From JBKEDC01 sp047975205 (lineage in GTDB: Bacteria; Bacteroidota; Bacteroidia; Bacteroidales; Prolixibacteraceae): a stretch of 64,000 nucleotides of DNA. Below are positions 9,454 through 18,216 of the stretch, piece after piece. Location of the stretch: positions 124,001 through 188,000 of the forward strand of contig JBKEDC010000012.1 of NCBI GenBank assembly GCA_047975205.1. The letters run 5' to 3'. The notes under the pieces are model-generated. The model saw only the letters and a list, made by a program, of their open reading frames with translations, did not search any database and was not told the origin of the DNA. The position numbers and the translations under genes were made by a program. Each line of letters starts with the position of its first letter. Positions within the stretch are counted from its first letter, which is position 1.

Positions 9454-9984
9454 ATGACATTCGTAAAAGATAAATTACTTAACATAAAAGCCATGATATT
9501 TGATTTCGATGGCGTATTATCAGAAGACACAAGTCCTTTGGGAGCTGATGGTGTTCCGATGCGAACAACTAATGTTAAAGATGGATTTGCCATTAAAAAT
9601 GCGGCAGGAACGGGCATGCATATTGCTGTAATTACCGGTGGCAATACGGAAGCTGTGCGTTTGCGTTGTAAAAAGATTGGAGTACAGCACATTTATATGG
9701 AAGCATCGAATAAAGTTGAAGTGCTTCAAAAATACGTAGCGGAAGTGGGTGTCCCTCTTGAACAAATACTTTACATGGGCGATGATTTAATCGATTTAAA
9801 AGTAATGGAAATGGTAGGTTTTCCTTGCTGCCCGAAAGATGCTGTTGATGAGGTAAAAGCTGTTGCATCCTATATATCTCCGAAAGATGGAGGACGCGGT
9901 TGTGTGCGTGATATAATAGAGCAGGTGTTAAGAGCCCAAGGTATTTGGCTGAATGAAAATACATTTACATGGAGGTCAACATAA
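9454..9984 (+). CDS. kdsC: KdsC-like 3-deoxy-D-manno-octulosonate 8-phosphate phosphatase (HAD family)
   Basis: A 176-residue HAD phosphatase of the capless C0 type, expected to dephosphorylate KDO-8-phosphate in lipopolysaccharide core synthesis. Motif I is DFDGVLSED instead of the usual DVDGVLTDG, motif II is the T of AVITGG, and motif IV is MGDDLIDL. The glycine-rich C-terminal KDGGRGCVRDIIE is typical of KdsC. ATG at 9454 is chosen over an upstream GTG that would run deep into the previous gene. Its stop codon overlaps the maf start (TAATG). Confidence 0.85.
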   Translation: MTFVKDKLLNIKAMIFDFDGVLSEDTSPLGADGVPMRTTNVKDGFAIKNAAGTGMHIAVITGGNTEAVRLRCKKIGVQHIYMEASNKVEVLQKYVAEVGVPLEQILYMGDDLIDLKVMEMVGFPCCPKDAVDEVKAVASYISPKDGGRGCVRDIIEQVLRAQGIWLNENTFTWRST

Positions 9985-10562
9985 TGTTAGAAAATTTATC
10001 AAAATATAGCGTGGTGCTGGCTTCAGCATCACCGCGTAGACGAGAGTTGCTGTCGGAGCTTGGATTGAACTTTATGATTCGTCCGGCAAATGTAATTGAA
10101 GAGTATCCTAATGCCTTGGGCATGACAGCTATTCCTGTGTTTTTATCTGATTTGAAAGCAAAAGCCTTATCCTCAGATATGGCTGCTGATGAGCTTATCA
10201 TTACGGCAGATACTATTGTTTGGAAAAGGGGTGAAGTGTTGGGTAAACCTGCAAACAGAGAAGAGGCTTTTCAGATGCTTAAATCTCTTTCTGGAAGTCA
10301 ACATCAGGTTATAACCGGCGTGACAGTACTTTCAAAAGAGAAAAAGCGTTCTTTTCATGCAGTTACCGAAGTGTGGTTTGATGAGTTGACGGACGAAGAA
10401 ATAAATTTTTATATCGACAAATATCAGCCAATGGATAAGGCCGGTGCATATGGTATTCAGGAATGGATCGGCTTCATCGGTATATATAAAATTGAAGGTT
10501 CATTTTATAATGTTATGGGTTTACCGGTGCATAAATTGTATCAAACATTGAAAGAATTTTAA
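9984..10562 (+). CDS. maf: Maf-like nucleoside triphosphate pyrophosphatase
   Basis: House-cleaning enzyme that hydrolyses non-canonical or excess NTPs (likely dTTP/UTP) to the monophosphates. The N-terminal SASPRRRELL loop, the ITADTIV metal-binding segment and the C-terminal KAGAYGIQ motif are all present. The start at 9984 gives 192 residues, overlaps the preceding stop by one base and has a GGAGG sequence at 9971-9975, a rare clear Shine-Dalgarno site in this window; an ATG at 9969 would leave that site inside the gene. Confidence 0.93.
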   Translation: MLENLSKYSVVLASASPRRRELLSELGLNFMIRPANVIEEYPNALGMTAIPVFLSDLKAKALSSDMAADELIITADTIVWKRGEVLGKPANREEAFQMLKSLSGSQHQVITGVTVLSKEKKRSFHAVTEVWFDELTDEEINFYIDKYQPMDKAGAYGIQEWIGFIGIYKIEGSFYNVMGLPVHKLYQTLKEF

Positions 10563-10574
10563 TTCGATATCCTA

Positions 10575-11234
10575 ATGAAAAGGAATGCTATTAAATCCCT
10601 ATTAATGATTGTATTATTAGCATCATGTGGGAAGAACATTGAAATAAAATCGGAAACAAAGTTTCTTCATGAAGAGAATAAACAATATACTTTCGATGCG
10701 GAATATCCAGTTTATAATATTGCTCAACTCGACGATAAAATTAAGAATTGTGTCGGTAAGTATTTGAAGCAATGTAAAACGGAAGCTGCAGATCAGTTCG
10801 ATGAGGAATGGTTTCGACCTTTTGAAATGGCTGTAAATAAAAAAGAAATTGTAACGCAGAATCGGTATATATCAGTCAATATTCAATGCTATTATTTTAC
10901 GGGAGGTGCTCATGGAATGACATTTAATAATACTTTTAGCTACGATACCAATACTAAAGATTTTATTTCCACACGAAGTATAGCAGGTGATAATTATACC
11001 GATCTAGTGAGATTGGTAAAGAAAAAACTAAAGACTAAGATAGGAGCCGGAAATTTTGTTGATGATGGGATTGCCGGTATAGAGAGTCTATCTAAATTTT
11101 TAATAACCGATCAAGGTGTTGAATTTATATTCGATCCTTACGAAGTAGCAGCCTATACCTATGGCGTGGTGGTTATGCCAATTACTTATAAAGAATATCC
11201 GTTTAATATAGAATTCAAAAACAAACATGAATAA
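10575..11234 (+). CDS. DUF4163/DUF3298 (RsiV-like) domain lipoprotein
   Basis: A 219-residue secreted lipoprotein with lipobox LLASC (cysteine 18). The body matches the PdaC/DUF3298-type layout: an N-terminal strand-rich domain, then the FTGGAHGM motif near residue 110 and a C-terminal domain ending in a region of alternating strands. Related domains occur in anti-sigma factors and peptidoglycan-associated proteins, but the role here is not established. It overlaps the next gene by 8 bases, so it may assist the secreted peptidase. Confidence 0.8.
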   Translation: MKRNAIKSLLMIVLLASCGKNIEIKSETKFLHEENKQYTFDAEYPVYNIAQLDDKIKNCVGKYLKQCKTEAADQFDEEWFRPFEMAVNKKEIVTQNRYISVNIQCYYFTGGAHGMTFNNTFSYDTNTKDFISTRSIAGDNYTDLVRLVKKKLKTKIGAGNFVDDGIAGIESLSKFLITDQGVEFIFDPYEVAAYTYGVVVMPITYKEYPFNIEFKNKHE

Positions 11235-13362
11235 AAAACTCTTAACTTTAATTTTTCTAATTGCTTTAAGTTCGCAGACTTGGGCAAATGAAGGAATGTG
11301 GATTCCCAGTCTATTAAAAAAGTATAACATTGAAGAAATGCAGCAGATGGGATTCAAGCTTACTGCTGAAGATGTGTATGATGTAAATCATAGTAGCATG
11401 AAAGATGCCGTGGTGCTTTTTGGTCGCGGCTGTACCGGAGAAATGGTTTCCGATCAAGGCCTACTCCTTACAAATCATCATTGTGGTTACGGGCAGATTC
11501 AAGCACATTCATCAATTGAGCACGATTATTTGACTAACGGTTTTTGGGCAAAAAATAATAGTGAAGAATTGGCTAATCCCGGCCTTGAAGTTCGCTTCCT
11601 TGATCGAATGGATGATGTATCGACATCTGTGTTTGCCGGAACAGAGAGTTTATCATTGAAAGAAAAAGAAGATAAGATTAAAGAAAATATCAAGAAACTA
11701 GAAGCTGATGCAGAAAAAGATCAATTTACAGATGCTGTAATCAAGCCTTTATTTAAAGGAAATCAGTATTTTATCTATGTGTATAAGGTGTTTAAGGACG
11801 TTCGATTAGTAGGAACTCCTCCGTCAGCTATCGGTAAATTTGGAGGAGATACCGATAATTGGATGTGGCCTCGTCATACCGGCGATTTTTCTGTCTTTCG
11901 AGTGTATGCCGATAAAGACAATAAACCTGCTGAATATTCAGCAGATAATGTGCCTTATCATCCGAAATCTCATTTCCCGATTTCATTGAAAGGGATTCAG
12001 TCGCAAGATTTTGTTATGGTATTTGGTTTCCCCGGCAGCACAGATGAATATCTTTCATCAGATGCTGTTAGTCTGTTAATGAATCAAACAAATCCTACTC
12101 GCGTGAGTATTCGGACAAAGAAACTGGCTATCATGAAACAGCATATGGATAAAGATGTGGCAGTTCGCATAAAGTATTCGGCAAAATATGCATCGACAGC
12201 TAACGGTTGGAAAAAGTGGCAAGGAGAGGTTAATGGCTTGAAGCGTTTAGACGCAATAAAAAAGAAAGTCAGTTTTGAACATAATTTTTCGCAATGGGCA
12301 AGCCAAAATGCAAACTCATATACTCATGTATTACCGGAATTATCTAAGCTTTATAAAGAATTAACACCACTTTCGAATGCCTATTATTACTATCTGGAAA
12401 CATGGTATTACGGAACTGATGTTATGAAATTGGCGAGAACGATAACCTCATCAACGAAAAATATAAGCTCCATGTCGCCCAAAGATATTACCGGAGTAAA
12501 AAAGAAGTTACAAGAAGCTGCAGAAGCCCACTTTAAGGATTACGATCAATCTACTGATGAAGATATATTTTTAGCACTTATGCATATGTTGAACAATAAT
12601 CTGGATGCGCAGTATTTATCGGCATATTTTATGTCTATAATGAATAAATACGATGATTTGAATTTGCGGAATAAAGTATATCGTAAGTCAATATTGAGCG
12701 ATCAAAAGGAGCTAAATCAATGGATTGCTAAACTTAGCTCAAAGTCTAACATTAATAAAGATCCGCTCCTAAAATTAAGTAATGAGCTGTTATCCGCTTT
12801 TAATGAAATAAAAGCTCCATATGCTAATCTTATGTTGCAGATAAAAGCTCAAGAGAAGGAATATATGGCAGGTATAATGGCAATGAATAATGGAAAACGG
12901 CTGTATCCAGATGCAAATAACCTTACAATGCGAGTGGCTTACGGAAAGGTGGAAGGATATAAGCCTGCCGACGGTGTGAATTACCAATATTATACTACAC
13001 TTGATGGAATTATAGAAAAAGATAATCCTGAGATCTATGATTACGATGTACCTCAACGCTTGCATGAGCTTTATGAAACAAAAGATTACGGGCAATATGC
13101 TCGTAAAGATGGCAACTTGCCGGTAGCGTTTATTGCATCGATCCACACCACCGGAGGAAATTCAGGAAGTCCGGCCATAAACGCTAATGGAGAACTTATT
13201 GGAATTAACTTTGACAGGTGTTGGGAAGGAACAATGTCGGATATAATGTTTGATCCTAACATGTGTCGAAACATAATGGTTGATATCCGTTATGTGTTAT
13301 TTACTATAGACAAATTCGCTAATGCAGGTTACTTGCTGGATGAAATGACTATAAACAAATAA
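11227..13362 (+). CDS. S46 family dipeptidyl-peptidase, DPP11-type (Asp/Glu-specific)
   Basis: Periplasmic serine exopeptidase that removes dipeptides from oligopeptides. A signal peptide ends near residue 20 (TWA/NEG). The catalytic residues are visible: H85 in TNHHCGY, an aspartate in the GDTDNWMWPRHTGD region, and S646 in GGNSGSP. Arginine 664 in GINFDRCWE lies 18 residues after the catalytic serine, the same spacing as Ser655/Arg673 of Porphyromonas DPP11, where the arginine sets specificity for acidic P1 residues; DPP7 has glycine there. The 711-residue length is normal for the family. Confidence 0.93.
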   Translation: MNKKLLTLIFLIALSSQTWANEGMWIPSLLKKYNIEEMQQMGFKLTAEDVYDVNHSSMKDAVVLFGRGCTGEMVSDQGLLLTNHHCGYGQIQAHSSIEHDYLTNGFWAKNNSEELANPGLEVRFLDRMDDVSTSVFAGTESLSLKEKEDKIKENIKKLEADAEKDQFTDAVIKPLFKGNQYFIYVYKVFKDVRLVGTPPSAIGKFGGDTDNWMWPRHTGDFSVFRVYADKDNKPAEYSADNVPYHPKSHFPISLKGIQSQDFVMVFGFPGSTDEYLSSDAVSLLMNQTNPTRVSIRTKKLAIMKQHMDKDVAVRIKYSAKYASTANGWKKWQGEVNGLKRLDAIKKKVSFEHNFSQWASQNANSYTHVLPELSKLYKELTPLSNAYYYYLETWYYGTDVMKLARTITSSTKNISSMSPKDITGVKKKLQEAAEAHFKDYDQSTDEDIFLALMHMLNNNLDAQYLSAYFMSIMNKYDDLNLRNKVYRKSILSDQKELNQWIAKLSSKSNINKDPLLKLSNELLSAFNEIKAPYANLMLQIKAQEKEYMAGIMAMNNGKRLYPDANNLTMRVAYGKVEGYKPADGVNYQYYTTLDGIIEKDNPEIYDYDVPQRLHELYETKDYGQYARKDGNLPVAFIASIHTTGGNSGSPAINANGELIGINFDRCWEGTMSDIMFDPNMCRNIMVDIRYVLFTIDKFANAGYLLDEMTINK

Positions 13363-13456
13363 TGAGGAGTATAACCTGAACTCTGTCCAGTTGTTTTTCT
13401 AATGATTTTCAAGTATGCATTTTTTGGAGAACCAATCTCTAAAAGTTGATTTTGGT

Positions 13457-13536
13457 ATTTTTCTGTACTGTACAAGGGCGATCTATGTTGTGTCTGAGGC
13501 AGGTCGTTTATATACTCTTGTACAGTACAGAAAAAT
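13457..13536. repeat. Perfect 20-bp inverted repeat with 40-base centre
   Basis: Left arm 13457-13476 (ATTTTTCTGTACTGTACAAG) and right arm 13517-13536 are exact reverse complements. Each arm itself holds the near-palindrome TGTACTGTACA. The 40-base loop is unrelated. Too large a loop for an ordinary terminator; it could be a miniature transposable-element remnant, a cruciform-forming site or a structured RNA. Confidence 0.85.
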
Positions 13537-13822
13537 GATTGTTCTTTGCTTTCTAGCTATTCATATCCTGTCGATTATTATTTCATTTTGTGAAAATTAG
13601 CCTGTTTATTATAAGATTTTTTAATGTGGTTTGCGAAACTCTCCCTATTTTATGATTTATAATGATCTATATTTTTCATCTCAAGAAAGTATAGTGTAAA
13701 CATAATAAGAACTATACCTTAATTAAATAGGGATAATTATTTAAGATATTCCTCAGTTTTAGCTGAATATTACTTCTTACAGAATAAACCTATTTGTCGG
13801 GATAATAAATGCTTGCTCTTAG

Positions 13823-13830
13823 TACATTTG
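13823..13830 (+). promoter_or_regulatory. Bacteroidota-type -7 box for the HAD-lrgAB unit
   Basis: TACATTTG, an exact TAnnTTTG match, 17 bases before the ATG at 13848. It lies downstream of an alternative ATG at 13809, which favours the later start. No well-spaced -33 element is seen. Confidence 0.45.
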
Positions 13831-13847
13831 TACAAAACAATATAAAA

Positions 13848-14432
13848 ATGATACTTCAGAAACGCCCCGAAACTGAGGCTCTAATTTTTGACATGGATGG
13901 TACGTTGTCAGACTCACTACCGATTCATATTTCTACTTGGAAACAAGTGTGCCAGCGGTATAATTTTCATTTTGATGTTGACATGATTGCAGAACTTACA
14001 GGTAGACCGACTATTGATTTTGCAGAGCGTGTGCTTGTCGATAACCAATCAGATATTGTATCCGCTGAAAAATTAGTAAAGTTGAAACAAGAATTCTTTT
14101 GGGAAAATTGCAATCTAGTTCAACCTCATCAAAAGATAATTAATTTTATGCGTAGTCACTTAGGGAAAATCCCTATGGCAGTAGGTACCGGTGCGAATAA
14201 AAAAAGTGCAGAATTACAGCTAAAAAACCTAGGTATTTATGATTGCTTCAATGCTATTGTAACTGCAACTGATGTAAAACAACATAAACCTCATCCTGAG
14301 ACTTTTTTACGTTGTGCAGAATTACTGGGAGTTCATCCTTCAAAATGTGAGGTACTTGAAGACGGTGAATTAGGCATGGAAGCTGCTCGATCAGCGGGTA
14401 TGTTTGTTATTGATGTTCGTCCATTAATATGA
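13848..14432 (+). CDS. HAD superfamily phosphatase (beta-phosphoglucomutase-like)
   Basis: A 194-residue HAD hydrolase with a helical C1 cap between motifs I and II. Motif I is DMDGTLSDS, motif II the threonine of VGTGA, motif III the lysine in QHKPHPETF, and motif IV EDGELGMEAA. This resembles the YqaB/beta-PGM group acting on small phosphosugars. Substrate unknown. ATG at 13848 is preferred because a -7 box lies between it and the ATG at 13809, which would add 13 residues. It overlaps lrgA by 4 bases (ATGA). Confidence 0.85.
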   Translation: MILQKRPETEALIFDMDGTLSDSLPIHISTWKQVCQRYNFHFDVDMIAELTGRPTIDFAERVLVDNQSDIVSAEKLVKLKQEFFWENCNLVQPHQKIINFMRSHLGKIPMAVGTGANKKSAELQLKNLGIYDCFNAIVTATDVKQHKPHPETFLRCAELLGVHPSKCEVLEDGELGMEAARSAGMFVIDVRPLI

Positions 14433-14797
14433 AAGTCTTTAAACAACTTGCAATCATAGTAGGGATTAGTCTCTTAGGCGATTTACTAAGTTCCCTATTT
14501 CATTTACCTATACCGGGAAGTATTACCGGTATGATTTTACTTCTTGTGTTCTTACTTACCGGAATAGTTAAGGAGAAAGATATTAAAGAAACCGCCGACT
14601 TTATGATTCATCATATGAGTTTCTTTTTTATACCGGCTTGTGTTGGAGTTATGGATTCATATACTTTATTACGTGGGCAATACGTACAAACGTTAGTGCT
14701 AATTATTGCTTCAACAGTGTTGGTTATGTGTGTTACTGCTTGGGTAACACAATTATTAGGTAAATACACTAAATCTGAACATGATGATACTAAATAA
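14429..14797 (+). CDS. lrgA: CidA/LrgA family holin-like membrane protein
   Basis: A 122-residue protein with four predicted transmembrane helices and the family hallmark LPIPGSITGMILLL near residue 25. LrgA/CidA proteins are linked to murein hydrolase control, programmed lysis and export of small metabolites. It is coupled at both ends: ATGA overlap with the HAD gene and a 14-17 base overlap with lrgB. Confidence 0.88.
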   Translation: MKVFKQLAIIVGISLLGDLLSSLFHLPIPGSITGMILLLVFLLTGIVKEKDIKETADFMIHHMSFFFIPACVGVMDSYTLLRGQYVQTLVLIIASTVLVMCVTAWVTQLLGKYTKSEHDDTK

Positions 14798-15473
14798 TCC
14801 TTTATTTGGACTATTCCTATGCGTACTATTTTATTTCGTATGTTTATGGGTCAAAAAGAAAATGAAATGGGATTGGTTTAATCCATTGCTATTCTCAACC
14901 ATTCTAATTATAGCCTTCTTGAGCCTAAGTGATATTCCTTATGAAAAGTTCAAAAAAGGGGCTGATATCATAAATTTATTTTTAGGACCCGTAACTATAA
15001 TTCTAGCTTTACCATTATATCGTCATCGTAAGCTTTTGGTAAAATATAAAATAGCTATTTGTAGTGGTATCCTGTCCGGAGTAATAACATCTATATCTTC
15101 CGTATTTTTGTTCAGCCATTTGCTCGGATTAACTGATACATTACATCGTTCGCTTATCCCACATTCAGTGACTACTCCTATTGGAATTAGCACTAGCCAA
15201 ATGCTTTCAGCTAATATTGGTATAACCATTATATCAGTTATTATAACAGGAGTAATAGGAGCTGCTATTGCTCCCTTGGTAATGAAGTTATTAAAGATAA
15301 CAAATCCGGTAGCTCGAGGCTTAGCTATAGGAACTAGTTCTCATGCTTTAGGTACAACAAAAGCAATGGAAATGGGTGAAACAGAAGGAGCCATGAGTGG
15401 ACTAGCTATCGGTTTATCCGCATTAACTACAGTTGTGGCAGTTATAATTATGCAATCTTTAGGTATTCTTTAG
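14781..15473 (+). CDS. lrgB: LrgB/CidB family membrane protein
   Basis: A 230-residue polytopic membrane protein, partner of LrgA. The conserved segments are VTTPIGISTSQ and, near the C terminus, RGLAIGTSSHALGTTKAMEMGE. The LrgB/PLGG1 family includes a plant glycolate/glycerate exporter, so metabolite export is as plausible as autolysis control. The first two codons are both ATG (14781 and 14784); either start overlaps lrgA. Followed by a strong hairpin terminator. Confidence 0.9.
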   Translation: MMILNNPLFGLFLCVLFYFVCLWVKKKMKWDWFNPLLFSTILIIAFLSLSDIPYEKFKKGADIINLFLGPVTIILALPLYRHRKLLVKYKIAICSGILSGVITSISSVFLFSHLLGLTDTLHRSLIPHSVTTPIGISTSQMLSANIGITIISVIITGVIGAAIAPLVMKLLKITNPVARGLAIGTSSHALGTTKAMEMGETEGAMSGLAIGLSALTTVVAVIIMQSLGIL

Positions 15474-15487
15474 TTGAAACATATAGA

Positions 15488-15526
15488 AAATAGCATTATC
15501 ATATCTTCGTTATGATAATGCTATTT
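15488..15526. terminator. Bidirectional hairpin terminator between lrgB and the lipoprotein gene
   Basis: Perfect 16-bp arms AAATAGCATTATCATA (15488-15503) and complement (15511-15526) with a 7-base loop; A-rich on the left and T-rich on the right, as expected for terminating both converging genes. Confidence 0.9.
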
Positions 15527-15545
15527 CTTTATAATTTACATTGAG

Positions 15546-16355
15546 TTAAAACTCAATCGCAGTTTCGGAATCATCCCAATCAAATACAATCGATAAATCT
15601 AGGTTTCCACTTGTATTAGTATTTTCATTTGCTGTGATTACATATCGTTTACCGGTTTCCGGATTTTCAATAAGTGTAGATTTCACAAGAATGCCTTCCT
15701 CCGGTTTTGTATATCCTCCTTTATATAAACTAATCTCTATGCTACCATCAGAAGATAAACCATATACAGGAGTATTAGTGGAACTGTAATACCAAATGTA
15801 TTCTTTATTATTTTGTTTAAAAGAGATGAAATAGACTCCTAGAATATCATTAATTGCATCGTTATTTGCAGCAAAATCTACATCAAAATAAAATGTTTGA
15901 AGCGATATGGGAAGAGTTATATTATTTTCTCCGGAAGTGAGAGCTTCAGTTGTTATTTTTCCTTGATAAAGTTCTCCGGAAGGATCACGTGCCGGGAAAG
16001 AAAAATCATTATCTAATATATTGAAATTACTGTAAGGTAAGGTTGTAGCATAGATATCATAAGATTTACCATAATAGACTTCAGTAAATGAACCGGAATT
16101 AGGTTTACTTAAGCATTGTGCTTTACTAAAATCAGTTTCTCCACTTTCAACGATATAAATATATAAATCGGATAATGAAACACTTTGTCCTCCCGGTCCA
16201 TCTAAGGATTTGGAATTGAACCCATCTTCTGATATATCAAGCCCTACCTCTTGAATTTGAATGTTTAAGGATACCGGTTCAGATACACTTGAATTGAATT
16301 TTTGACATGCAAGACATGAAAAAATAAGAATTAATACGTAAACTTTTGTTCTCAT
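15546..16355 (-). CDS. Putative lipoprotein of unknown function
   Basis: A 269-residue protein with a short lipoprotein signal (hydrophobic segment then FSCLACQ, cysteine 17 the likely lipid site). The mature part is rich in serine, asparagine and beta-forming segments with no cysteines shared with known enzyme motifs, in keeping with a cell-surface or periplasmic beta-sandwich protein such as those near fimbrillin-like genes. I do not recognise a family. It stands alone between a convergent terminator and the nitronate monooxygenase gene. Confidence 0.75.
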   Translation of the reverse strand: MRTKVYVLILIFSCLACQKFNSSVSEPVSLNIQIQEVGLDISEDGFNSKSLDGPGGQSVSLSDLYIYIVESGETDFSKAQCLSKPNSGSFTEVYYGKSYDIYATTLPYSNFNILDNDFSFPARDPSGELYQGKITTEALTSGENNITLPISLQTFYFDVDFAANNDAINDILGVYFISFKQNNKEYIWYYSSTNTPVYGLSSDGSIEISLYKGGYTKPEEGILVKSTLIENPETGKRYVITANENTNTSGNLDLSIVFDWDDSETAIEF

Positions 16356-16454
16356 TAGCTAGTTATTAAAATAATTGTTCTCTTTATTTGGTCAATAACT
16401 GCTAATATATTTATATCATATTTAAATTCAAATAGTATACTTATATCACACGAA

Positions 16455-17411
16455 TTAAAGTTTTATGGATTGCATTCGTTCTTGTGTTTTGTCAAATTCG
16501 GTTATAAGTCTAGAGAATACTTTGTTTACATTGGGAATATCCATAAAATAGGCTGCGTTTTGTCCTATTTCCAATTCACCTTCGCTTAGATCTCCTTCAA
16601 ATATGCCTAATTTAGATCGTTTTTTACCTAATATATCTTGTAACTCATCTTTAGAAGCACCCTTAAGCTCGGCTTCATTTACTTGATTGAAAAAATTATT
16701 TTTTATAAGTCGAACAGGAGATAATTGCTTTAAAGTAAGTTTTGTATCACCCTCTTTCACACGAATAACGAGATTTTTGAAATTCTCGTGGGCTGAGGAT
16801 TCCTGAGTGATAGCAAAACGAGACCCTATTTGAACACCATCTGCACCAAGAGCCATACTTGCATACATAGATTCACCATTACCAACACCTCCGGCTGCCA
16901 TTAACGGTAATGAACATATTTTTCTGACCGATGGTATCAAGGCCATTGTTGTTGTTTCTTCTTTACCATTGTGCCCTCCGGCTTCAAAACCCTCGGCAAC
17001 AATAGCATCTACGCCGGCTTCTTCGCATTTTTTTGCAAAAAAAGAACTGGAAACGACATGAGCCACCACAACCCCTTTTTCTTGAAGCCATTTAGTCCAA
17101 GCTTTAGGACTACCGGCAGACGTAAATACTATTGGAACATCTTCCTCAATAATAATCTGCATGATCTCATCAAGCTGAGGGTAGAATAGGGGTATATTTA
17201 CACCAAATGAATTACCGGTTGCTTTTTTCGTTTTTTGAATATGTTCCCGCAAAGTCTGAGGATGCATCGATCCGGCACCAATTAGCCCTAGTCCACCATT
17301 ATTACTAACAGCAGAAGCTAATTTCCATCCACTACACCACACCATTCCTCCCTGTATAATGGGATATTTGATATTGAATAATGAACAAATACGATTTTGA
17401 CTATTTATCAT
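16455..17411 (-). CDS. Nitronate monooxygenase / FabK-like FMN oxidoreductase
   Basis: An FMN-dependent TIM-barrel protein of the 2-nitropropane dioxygenase family. Evidence is PIIQGGMVW at the first strand, the NNGGLGLIGAG loop, the EGFEAGGHNG motif with the histidine typical of these enzymes, and AAGGVGNGE plus GADGVQIGSRF for phosphate binding. The family includes nitronate monooxygenases and enoyl-ACP reductase FabK, so either role is possible. I use the ATG at 17411 (318 residues), which overlaps the dacA stop by 11 bases; a longer start lies within dacA. Confidence 0.82.
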   Translation of the reverse strand: MINSQNRICSLFNIKYPIIQGGMVWCSGWKLASAVSNNGGLGLIGAGSMHPQTLREHIQKTKKATGNSFGVNIPLFYPQLDEIMQIIIEEDVPIVFTSAGSPKAWTKWLQEKGVVVAHVVSSSFFAKKCEEAGVDAIVAEGFEAGGHNGKEETTTMALIPSVRKICSLPLMAAGGVGNGESMYASMALGADGVQIGSRFAITQESSAHENFKNLVIRVKEGDTKLTLKQLSPVRLIKNNFFNQVNEAELKGASKDELQDILGKKRSKLGIFEGDLSEGELEIGQNAAYFMDIPNVNKVFSRLITEFDKTQERMQSIKL

Positions 17412-18216
17412 ACAATTCCTCCTCATGTTTTGGGTGAATAAGTTCTTCAAGTAGAGTAGTGAGCTTAAGTCCGTTTATATCTAATTTGAGTTTCCCATTA
17501 TGACAGAATGAAATCTTTCCTCTTTCTTCAGAAACTATGATTGCAATAGCATCACTTTCCTCAGTAATTCCTATTGCTGCTCTGTGACGTAAACCTAAAT
17601 TAGGGTTTATATTGCGCCTGTCAGTAACCGGTAAAATACATCGAGCAGCAATTATCTTGTTACCTACTATAATCATGGCTCCATCATGCAGTGGAGAATT
17701 TTTGAAAAATATAGTTTCAATCAAACTGTCTGAAATATGAGCATTAATTGTTTCTCCGGTTTTTACTATTTCTCCAAGCATGGTTCCTTGTCCAATAATG
17801 ATCAAAGCTCCGGTTTTTGTTTTACCCATATTCAAACAAGCATCAACAAGTAGTCTAATCTGACGAGTAGTCATTTTTTTATCATCACCTTCGTGACGAA
17901 ATAATTTGTCTGTGCTAAAAAGGCGTTGTATTTGTTCATTACTGCCGATAAGAAGTAAAAATCTTCGAATTTCTTGTTGAAATACAATAATTAAAGCAAT
18001 TACTCCAACTCCTAAGAACTGGCCAAGTATATTTTCCATAAGCTCCATATGAAGCGCTCGAATAATTACCCAAAACATACAAAGTAAAAATAACCCAATA
18101 AATATATTGAAAGCTACAGTCCCTTTAATCAGTTTATATAGATAGTATAATAAACAAGACACCATTAAGATATCAAGGATATCAAAGAAGCGAATAGTAA
18201 TGAATAAACTTGTCAT
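17401..18216 (-). CDS. dacA: Diadenylate cyclase (CdaA type)
   Basis: Makes cyclic di-AMP from two ATP. Three N-terminal transmembrane helices are followed by the DAC domain with the catalytic DGA in SPLHDGAMI and the RHR motif in LGLRHRAAIG. The ATG at 18216 (271 residues) overlaps the folP stop as ATGA, which decides the start over one further upstream. Cyclic di-AMP controls potassium and osmotic balance and cell-wall homeostasis in organisms that have it. It lies in a folP-dacA-nitronate monooxygenase unit. Confidence 0.93.
   Translation of the reverse strand: MTSLFITIRFFDILDILMVSCLLYYLYKLIKGTVAFNIFIGLFLLCMFWVIIRALHMELMENILGQFLGVGVIALIIVFQQEIRRFLLLIGSNEQIQRLFSTDKLFRHEGDDKKMTTRQIRLLVDACLNMGKTKTGALIIIGQGTMLGEIVKTGETINAHISDSLIETIFFKNSPLHDGAMIIVGNKIIAARCILPVTDRRNINPNLGLRHRAAIGITEESDAIAIIVSEERGKISFCHNGKLKLDINGLKLTTLLEELIHPKHEEELYDK

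Larger units (their letters stand above)
13363..13847. other. Gene-free intergenic region with a long inverted repeat
   Basis: About 485 bases between the peptidase and the HAD gene. It contains the 20-bp inverted repeat described separately and a TACATTTG -7 box near its right end. A 61-codon frame at 13415-13600 runs through both repeat arms and looks spurious. Confidence 0.6.

Noticed and set aside
9450..9964. Minus-strand frames opposite the kdsC-like gene
   Set aside because: They are antisense shadows of a well-supported gene with no family likeness of their own.
13415..13600. 61-codon frame between the S46 peptidase and the HAD gene
   Set aside because: It runs through both arms of the 20-bp inverted repeat and shows no family likeness or start signal.
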